A DNA stretch of 64,000 nucleotides from CAG-411 sp050875145 (GTDB lineage Bacteria; Bacillota; Clostridia; Lachnospirales; Lachnospiraceae), in assembly GCA_050875145.1 (NCBI GenBank), contig JBNMLH010000015.1, positions 1-64,000 of the forward strand, given 5' to 3'. The number at the start of each line of letters is the position of its first letter. Position 1 is the first letter of the stretch. Made by a program: the position numbers and the translations under genes. Shown here one piece after another: positions 59,033-64,000 of this stretch. The notes beneath the pieces are model-generated. The model was not told the origin of the DNA, did not search any database, and saw nothing but the letters and a program-made list of their open reading frames with translations.

Positions 59033-59998
59033 TTAGTTTACATATCGTGTGTACATTTCTACTTTATTACCATTCAATTTTTTCTCCTGTAACACGTAAA
59101 TAGAGACTTTATCCCCCGTAATAGATAACTGATATATATTTCCATTTATACGCATCACCTTTCCCGCCTCCAACATACTTTTATGTGGTGCTGGCACTGC
59201 ATATGATACACCTGTTCCATTTTCCATGCTTACAATCCATACTTGTTCCAGTCTTTGTCCATTTTTTTTATCAAACCAATTTGAACAAATAACATCCATT
59301 CTATTTTTCTCTTCATCACAAGAAAATCTTTCAGCACTACTATTCTTTGAAAATAATCGGTCTAACTCTTTAAAATTCTTTTTATCCCTTTCATCTTCTT
59401 TATCCCCTAAATAAACCGTATTCAATTCACCATTATCCTGATAGAAAAATTGCAACAACACATTTTTTGCATCAGAAATTTGCTTTTCAGAAACAATCGT
59501 ACCATCATCCACATTAAAATCTGCGGTTCCATATACAGGTCCTTCTGAATAACTTAAATCTTCATAAACCGTTTTCAAGATATGATCTGTTGCAGAATAA
59601 TACATCTGCTTTATATCATAGTTCCATTCCAAACTTATACTTTTTTCATATTTTCCATCCTTATAGATTAAAATACGTTGATTTACCGTATCATCCAGAA
59701 AAACACGTTCCCCAGATAGATAAAAACAATCTGGTTGTATTTTTTCATCCTTATCTTCATAACCAGGTGTATTTTTCTTTCCTGTTTTCCATGAATATAG
59801 TAGTGTATTTTTGTTCACTTTCATCGGTTCTACCGTTTTCTCTGGTTCTATGGTTGCCTCTGCTGTTTTTTGAACATCCTTTTCTGTTTTCTCTGTTTTT
59901 GCTGTATCCTTACTTTCAGACCCGCATGCAGTCGCCATCGCTATAGACACAATGAAACAAGTCGTAAGGATTGCTTTGATAATATTTTTTCTTTTCAT
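59033..59998 (-). CDS. putative lipoprotein of unknown function
   Basis: A 321-residue protein with a lipoprotein signal peptide: hydrophobic core at 7-21 and ATAC with Cys25 as the modified residue, though the -3 position is atypical. A Thr/Glu/Lys-rich linker (27-60) follows. The mature domain has repeated beta-strand pairs (DDTVNQRILIYKDGKYEKSISLEWNYD, then FYLSG) like a beta-propeller. No family recognised. It has no close neighbour on the same strand, so it is probably monocistronic. Confidence 0.8.
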   Translation of the reverse strand: MKRKNIIKAILTTCFIVSIAMATACGSESKDTAKTEKTEKDVQKTAEATIEPEKTVEPMKVNKNTLLYSWKTGKKNTPGYEDKDEKIQPDCFYLSGERVFLDDTVNQRILIYKDGKYEKSISLEWNYDIKQMYYSATDHILKTVYEDLSYSEGPVYGTADFNVDDGTIVSEKQISDAKNVLLQFFYQDNGELNTVYLGDKEDERDKKNFKELDRLFSKNSSAERFSCDEEKNRMDVICSNWFDKKNGQRLEQVWIVSMENGTGVSYAVPAPHKSMLEAGKVMRINGNIYQLSITGDKVSIYVLQEKKLNGNKVEMYTRYVN

Positions 59999-60107
59999 GC
60001 TATCTGTCTCCTCTAATTTTGAATATTGGTGTAGTTGTATGGTTTATAATTCTTCTACCACATAATCTTTTCTCTATATCTAATACCTTTGAATAATAAA
60101 TATATAT

Positions 60108-60818
60108 TTAGTTTCTAACCAAAAACTCCTCTATTTCTTTAATAGAAATAGCATATGAACTAGCATATGTTGGATTACCATATGAATCTAACAATCTAAA
60201 TGAATTTATTCCTATTACTTCTCCTTTCTCATTAAATATAGGCCCTCCACTATCACCATTCTCAATTGAAATATTTGTTTGAATCACTCCCATTTTCTTA
60301 GAACTACTGCGCACAACCTTTTTATATGTACAACTAACAATCCCCTTTGAAACACTCAACCCATTTCCTAACGTATTGCCAATACTATACACTTCCATTC
60401 CCAATGCAATACTATCTTTATTGCCAAAAGTTACTGAAGATAGCATGTTACTTGTTTTCTTTTGATTTAGCTTTAAAAGTAAAAGATCATCTTTTTCGCT
60501 AGCCTTTATAACTGTACACTCATTCCAATCATTCGTATGATAGAATTTTACTTTTATAGCATGTTTTATTTCGGGATTTCTTTCATTTATTAGATGATTA
60601 CATGTTAAAATTTTGTTGCTGCCAATATATATTCCTGTCCCCGTTCCTTTTTTTCCCTCATCTACTGTTATTTCACATACATTATTGATAACATCACAGA
60701 TAGGATTATTATTACTTTCTTTGTGCTCATTATGAGAAACAACTTTAACAAATACAGTTATAAGAACAATATCTAATAATAGTAGATTAATAATAAAAAT
60801 TAAACATATTTTTTTCAA
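60108..60818 (-). CDS. membrane-anchored trypsin-like serine protease
   Basis: A 236-residue chymotrypsin/DegP-fold protease with an N-terminal membrane anchor (about 5-25). The catalytic triad is His75 (ILTCNHL), Asp111 (KDDLLLLKL) and Ser190 (NGDSGGP), with oxyanion-side VIGINSF following. There is no PDZ domain, so it is not a classical HtrA. It is the third gene of a leftward unit behind a secreted toxin-like protein and a small protein, 13 bp after the latter. It may process the secreted precursor. Confidence 0.85.
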   Translation of the reverse strand: MKKICLIFIINLLLLDIVLITVFVKVVSHNEHKESNNNPICDVINNVCEITVDEGKKGTGTGIYIGSNKILTCNHLINERNPEIKHAIKVKFYHTNDWNECTVIKASEKDDLLLLKLNQKKTSNMLSSVTFGNKDSIALGMEVYSIGNTLGNGLSVSKGIVSCTYKKVVRSSSKKMGVIQTNISIENGDSGGPIFNEKGEVIGINSFRLLDSYGNPTYASSYAISIKEIEEFLVRN

Positions 60819-60831
60819 AACGATTCTTCCC

Positions 60832-61278
60832 CTAAATTTTTATCCTAATTTGACACAGTTTTCCAGAATTAACCAACACATATATATTAGATGTCACACA
60901 AAACCACTCTCCAATTTGAGGTTGTGTTTCCATTAATATAACAATTACTTTCTTAGTTTTATCAAAAAGAATTTTTCCTTTATACCCGGTATCGTATCCT
61001 ATCCCTTTTTCCAAATGTTCAATCTTTTTATAAACTAAAATTCCTTTTTTAAATGTGATATCTGATATTTTTATAGGAGGAACTCTTTTTAAACTTCCCG
61101 TAAAACCAGATACTCCCATAAAAAATCCTGTGTCAATATCTATATCTAGCGTCAAATTGGTATTTTGTATACACAAACTTGTATCCATTTTTCCTCCATA
61201 CGTCATTATGCTTTCTTCTTCAGCATGATAAACACTTTTTGTAGTTATATTTTCCTTATCAATAATCTCAAATTCCAT
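60832..61278 (-). CDS. hypothetical protein, possible immunity protein
   Basis: A 148-residue cytosolic-type protein with no signal peptide or membrane segment. It is beta-rich with alternating hydrophobic residues (LTLDIDIDTGFFMGVSGF, KKVIVILMETQPQIGEWF). No family recognised. It begins 14 bp after a secreted protein with a toxin-like C-terminus. Immunity proteins usually have this size and position, so that role is inferred from context. It is more AT-rich than the housekeeping genes. Confidence 0.65.
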   Translation of the reverse strand: MEFEIIDKENITTKSVYHAEEESIMTYGGKMDTSLCIQNTNLTLDIDIDTGFFMGVSGFTGSLKRVPPIKISDITFKKGILVYKKIEHLEKGIGYDTGYKGKILFDKTKKVIVILMETQPQIGEWFCVTSNIYVLVNSGKLCQIRIKI

Positions 61279-61292
61279 AAATGTCTCCTTTT

Positions 61293-62312
61293 TTATTTCT
61301 TAAATAGAAAATGGACAACTGTTTTCGTTTTTGTATTAACAACTAACTCCCAGACTCCCTTTGTCTTATTCATTGTTCCTGGAACTTTCCATTTATAACA
61401 ATTAGCAGCAGTTTTATCAACTACTCCCGTAGCAGAATTCATAATTTCTTTTACCAATAACTGTGATGAACGATAGGATCGCTCCGTATGCCCTAAAACA
61501 GTCTTTGTAAATTTGAATGCATTTTTTGATTTCATGCATTTTGATACTTTACTGCATTGCGATGCAACTTTTACTGTACTTACAGATGCTTTAGTACCAA
61601 CGTAACCTACTCCCCAACCAGTAGCTGCACCTAACACTCCCCCTATAACTGCTCCTTTTACAACATAATGCCATCTTATTTCTTTGTATTTTACATATGA
61701 AGTCACACCACCTACAACAGCTCCAATAGATGCACCTACAATGGCTCCAATAACAATAGCCGGTAAAATGCACTCTTCTATACACTCGTCATTTTCGACC
61801 TGTTCCATCACCTCACCTAGGTCATATATTTCACCATTATACTCATACGTTCCAATGATACACTCATCCTGTACAACTATATTACCAGTAACATCTGTTT
61901 TTTCAAGAACTTCATAAGTATCCTCGTTCAGACAAGTAACTTCAACTTCAATTTTTCCTGTATCAATATCATAGTTTATTTCATTTTCAATTACGACCAT
62001 GTCTTCTTCGTCTTCTAGTGAAGCATAATTAATTCCCTTATAGACGCTTAAGGGAATTCCCTTTACAGCCTTCGCTCTTATTTTTTTATCAGACCTTTCA
62101 CTATATGATACACTGTCCACAAACTTTTTTAGCTGTCTTTTTGAACAAATATGCGCATCTCGCATATCATTAACAACATAATTTTTATAATCAACTGTCA
62201 ATTCATCTTTTCGCTTTTTTGTAGCATTATCTGGGGAGTATTGTGTATTAATCAATCCAATAGTAAGTACCACAACAAGTAACAATGATATTAGTTTTAA
62301 GTATTTCCTCAT
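61293..62312 (-). CDS. secreted toxin-like precursor with glycine-zipper segment
   Basis: A 339-residue exported protein. It has a signal peptide (about 1-23) and a polar region (25-180). Two glycine-zipper hydrophobic segments follow: 183-203 (IVIGAIVGASIGAVVGG) and 217-239 (VVKGAVIGGVLGAATGWGVG). The C-terminal 70 residues contain GHTERSYRSS, CYKWKVPGTM and KGVWELVV...VVHFLF, which resembles small RNase-type toxin tails of polymorphic toxins or SAR2788-like putative toxins; this resemblance is from memory. It has about nine Cys. Its promoter has a LytTR-type operator. Downstream lie a candidate immunity gene and a protease gene. Confidence 0.7.
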   Translation of the reverse strand: MRKYLKLISLLLVVVLTIGLINTQYSPDNATKKRKDELTVDYKNYVVNDMRDAHICSKRQLKKFVDSVSYSERSDKKIRAKAVKGIPLSVYKGINYASLEDEEDMVVIENEINYDIDTGKIEVEVTCLNEDTYEVLEKTDVTGNIVVQDECIIGTYEYNGEIYDLGEVMEQVENDECIEECILPAIVIGAIVGASIGAVVGGVTSYVKYKEIRWHYVVKGAVIGGVLGAATGWGVGYVGTKASVSTVKVASQCSKVSKCMKSKNAFKFTKTVLGHTERSYRSSQLLVKEIMNSATGVVDKTAANCYKWKVPGTMNKTKGVWELVVNTKTKTVVHFLFKK

Positions 62313-62564
62313 AAACGCTTCTTCTCCTTATTTCTCTTCTTCCTTTCTCAAGTCAATACATTTATCTGTAAAGTGAACCAACGAATTAAAATGACTCTAA
62401 AGTATTTGTCTCTTTTGTTAGCTAGAAGCTCCCCTAAAGCCTCCATCTATTCTGAATTTATCCCCAGCCTCCTTTCTGTTACTTTTTGTTTTATTTTACT
62501 ATAAGTTTTTAGGTTTGTATCTTATATTGTGTACATCTATATTGTTGCTCACTTTTCCATGTTT

Positions 62565-62631
62565 ATTGTAACACAAAAATGTTGAAATCTAACATTCTTG
62601 TCATAAATGAGTCATTTTAAGTCGTAAACGT
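62565..62631 (-). promoter_or_regulatory. LytTR-type operator and promoter of the toxin-like locus
   Basis: On the minus strand ACGTTTACGAC (62621-62631), identical to the repeat at 45325, and TCATTTATGAC (62600-62610; three mismatches) are spaced 21 bp. The -10 TACAAT is at 62565-62570, 29 bp from the proximal repeat, the same as at 45290-45356. The -35 is poor. The leader of about 250 nt to the gene at 62312 contains a 32-codon ORF (62348-62446) of doubtful value. Confidence 0.7.
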
Positions 62632-62730
62632 AGCAAAAATGAAAATTTAATTATTTTTTGTAATATTTATTTTATATTTTTGTAATATACTTCACCTAAT
62701 AACTGCTTTATTTCTAATAAAGGATGTGTG

Positions 62731-62822
62731 TCGCATATTTTGCAACAATTCTCCTTACGCATCTGTACACATCACCGCGGAGCATTTTTAGTCTCTAGAA
62801 AGTACTTTCCTAGAGACTAAAA
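62731..62822 (-). repeat. dispersed post-terminator element, copy A3
   Basis: Shares TTGCAACAATTCTCCTTACG and GCGGAGCATTTTT with copy A1 (8892-9037). The stem-loop TAGTCTCTAGGA..TTCTAGAGACTA (62789-62819) has apical GGAAAGTACTT. It directly follows the terminator of the chemoreceptor gene, as A1 and A2 follow theirs. Confidence 0.6.
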
Positions 62823-62853
62823 AATGCGTAACAGATTTTAATCCGTTACGCAT
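62819..62853 (-). terminator. terminator after chemoreceptor gene
   Basis: GATGCGTAACGGAT and ATCTGTTACGCAT arms pair, followed by TTTTTT on the minus strand, about 70 bp after the stop at 62925. Confidence 0.85.
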
Positions 62854-62924
62854 CAAAAATCTAACTTTTTAGAAAACTATCCATGTTACCATCTATGCTC
62901 TCTATTTTTAGATTTTCAAATATT

Positions 62925-64000
62925 CTATTTTTTTACTAACTGAAATTGTGCAATTAACTGATTTAATGTATCCGCAGAATTAGACAATTCATCTCCTGTT
63001 GCAGACGTTTCCTCTGCAATAGCAGAATTATCCTGCACTACTTCGGAAATCTTATCAATCGTTTTATTTAACTGCAATACTTCCTCTTTTTCCTTTTCAG
63101 ATGAGTCTGCAACATTTTCAATCTGTGCAATTACTTCTGAAATACCATCAATAATACTTTGGAAATCTGTGATTGTCTGATTTACAATCTGACTTCCATT
63201 TTCCACTTCATTTAATGCGGTAACAATCATACCTCTAGTATCCTCCACTGCTACTGCACATTGTTTTGCAAGATTTCCAATTTCTGAAGCCACGACAGCA
63301 AACCCCTTTCCTGCTTCTCCTGCTCTAGCTGCCTCAATGGATGCATTTAACGCTAATAAATCTGTACTAGAAGCAATATTTTCAATTTCCTGAATAATAT
63401 TTCTAATTTCCATAGATGCTTCAGAAATTTTTTTCATCGCAGTTGTCATAGCAGACATCTGTCCGGTACTTTCTTTTGCCGCACCTCCCACCTGTCTTGC
63501 ATAGTCACTTGTCTTTCTGGCTTCCGATGCATCTGTACTAATCTGTTCACCTATTGTTACAATTGATGATGTCAAAGAATCTACCGCGTTCGCCTGTTCT
63601 GTTGTCTGTGTTGCTAATGACTGTGCGGCATCTGCCAATTGTCCTGCTCCCGTTGCCACTTGATTGGAAGAACCCTGTATCTTTTCCATTGTATTGCTAA
63701 GTGATGCATTTATCTGCATAATAGAAGTATGTAAGGCATAAAATTCTCCTACATAACTTTCTTCTGCCTGTGATATAGAAGTAAAATCTCCTTTTTCCAT
63801 CTGTGCTAACATATATTTCATATCACCAATCATTGTATCAAAAGAATGAACCATACTCTCCATTGCTTCTGCTAATGTATACGTTTCGTCCTTTATGGCA
63901 ACAACAGGCACTGGTGTTTGTAAATCTCCTTGTGAAAGCAAATGTAAACGCTCTGCACATTTTTTGATTGGTATCCCTATATCATCTCCTAATTTGTTTC
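62925..64000 (-). CDS. methyl-accepting chemotaxis protein (partial, 3' part)
   Basis: The gene continues past the right edge; the frame stays open to 64000. The visible 358 residues start inside a HAMP domain (GIPIKKCAERLHLLSQGDLQ), so the sensor and membrane parts are outside. The signalling domain has the hairpin tip IENIASSTDLLALNASIEAARAGEAGKGFAVVASEI, which binds CheA/CheW, and flanking methylation-helix heptads. No C-terminal CheR-tethering pentapeptide is seen (ends FQLVKK). A partner CheW is encoded at 22173-22625. Confidence 0.95.
   Translation of the reverse strand, partial: NKLGDDIGIPIKKCAERLHLLSQGDLQTPVPVVAIKDETYTLAEAMESMVHSFDTMIGDMKYMLAQMEKGDFTSISQAEESYVGEFYALHTSIMQINASLSNTMEKIQGSSNQVATGAGQLADAAQSLATQTTEQANAVDSLTSSIVTIGEQISTDASEARKTSDYARQVGGAAKESTGQMSAMTTAMKKISEASMEIRNIIQEIENIASSTDLLALNASIEAARAGEAGKGFAVVASEIGNLAKQCAVAVEDTRGMIVTALNEVENGSQIVNQTITDFQSIIDGISEVIAQIENVADSSEKEKEEVLQLNKTIDKISEVVQDNSAIAEETSATGDELSNSADTLNQLIAQFQLVKK

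Overview
The window is a low-GC Firmicutes chromosome segment, most likely from Lachnospiraceae (Clostridia). The evidence is the 16S 5' end (1-128, minus strand), DapL-type lysine synthesis, GatCAB, long-form HPF, the t6A gene set, abundant AGGAGG ribosome binding sites and the overall gene content. A CheW, a membrane chemoreceptor (cut by the window end), a soluble Cache/MCP-like protein and a PilZ protein suggest a motile, c-di-GMP-responsive organism.

Layout. 1-830: start of an rRNA operon with its promoter, and two tRNA-Ser genes. 884-7033: one long minus-strand housekeeping operon (YcxB-like protein, tsaE, tsaB, rimI, zinc-ribbon protein, rnz, membrane protein, tsaD, ispD) that gathers t6A tRNA modification, tRNA 3' processing and isoprenoid synthesis. 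7205-9340: an orphan LytTR regulator, structured repeats and tRNA-Leu/tRNA-Tyr. 9.4-14.7 kb: DUF951, a PAQR-type membrane protein, nitroreductase, GtrA, an ArsR/SmtB-type zinc-sensor-like regulator and the soluble chemoreceptor-like protein. 14.7-17.9 kb: thiamine genes thiS-thiG-thiH and thiE, with a MITE-like palindrome before thiE. 18-27.4 kb: GH13 glycosidase, homoserine dehydrogenase, ACT protein, cheW, prfB (with +1 frameshift), secA, hpf. 27.4-28.1 kb: an intergenic cluster of eight DnaA-box-like sequences. 28-39.6 kb: sigma/anti-sigma pair, PilZ, NlpC/P60 hydrolase, CPBP protease, ridA, gatB-gatA-gatC, dapL.

40.0-44.2 kb: parE-parC on the plus strand. 44.3-49.8 kb: a second LytTR regulator, a charged coiled-coil protein, an autoregulated-looking XRE/membrane-protein pair, LemA plus a DUF2207-like protein and a second MITE-like element. 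49.9-55.1 kb: an ABC-2 exporter divergent from a NarL-type two-component system, with an operator palindrome between them. 55-59 kb: secreted protein, purE, azlCD, ribU-like ECF component. 59-62.6 kb: lipoprotein, then a three-gene secreted module (toxin-like precursor, possible immunity protein, trypsin-like protease). 62.9 kb to end: a partial chemoreceptor.

The most interesting signal is a regulatory link. The promoter of the LytTR regulator at 44.5-45.2 kb and the promoter of the toxin-like module at 62.3 kb carry the same direct-repeat operator, with 21-bp periodicity and exactly 29 bp to the -10 box. This suggests that an autoregulating LytTR protein controls an undescribed secreted toxin/immunity/protease locus. 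Other notable items are the DnaA-box cluster, the three-copy operator at the XRE promoter, and two families of small repeats, one of which directly follows transcription terminators.
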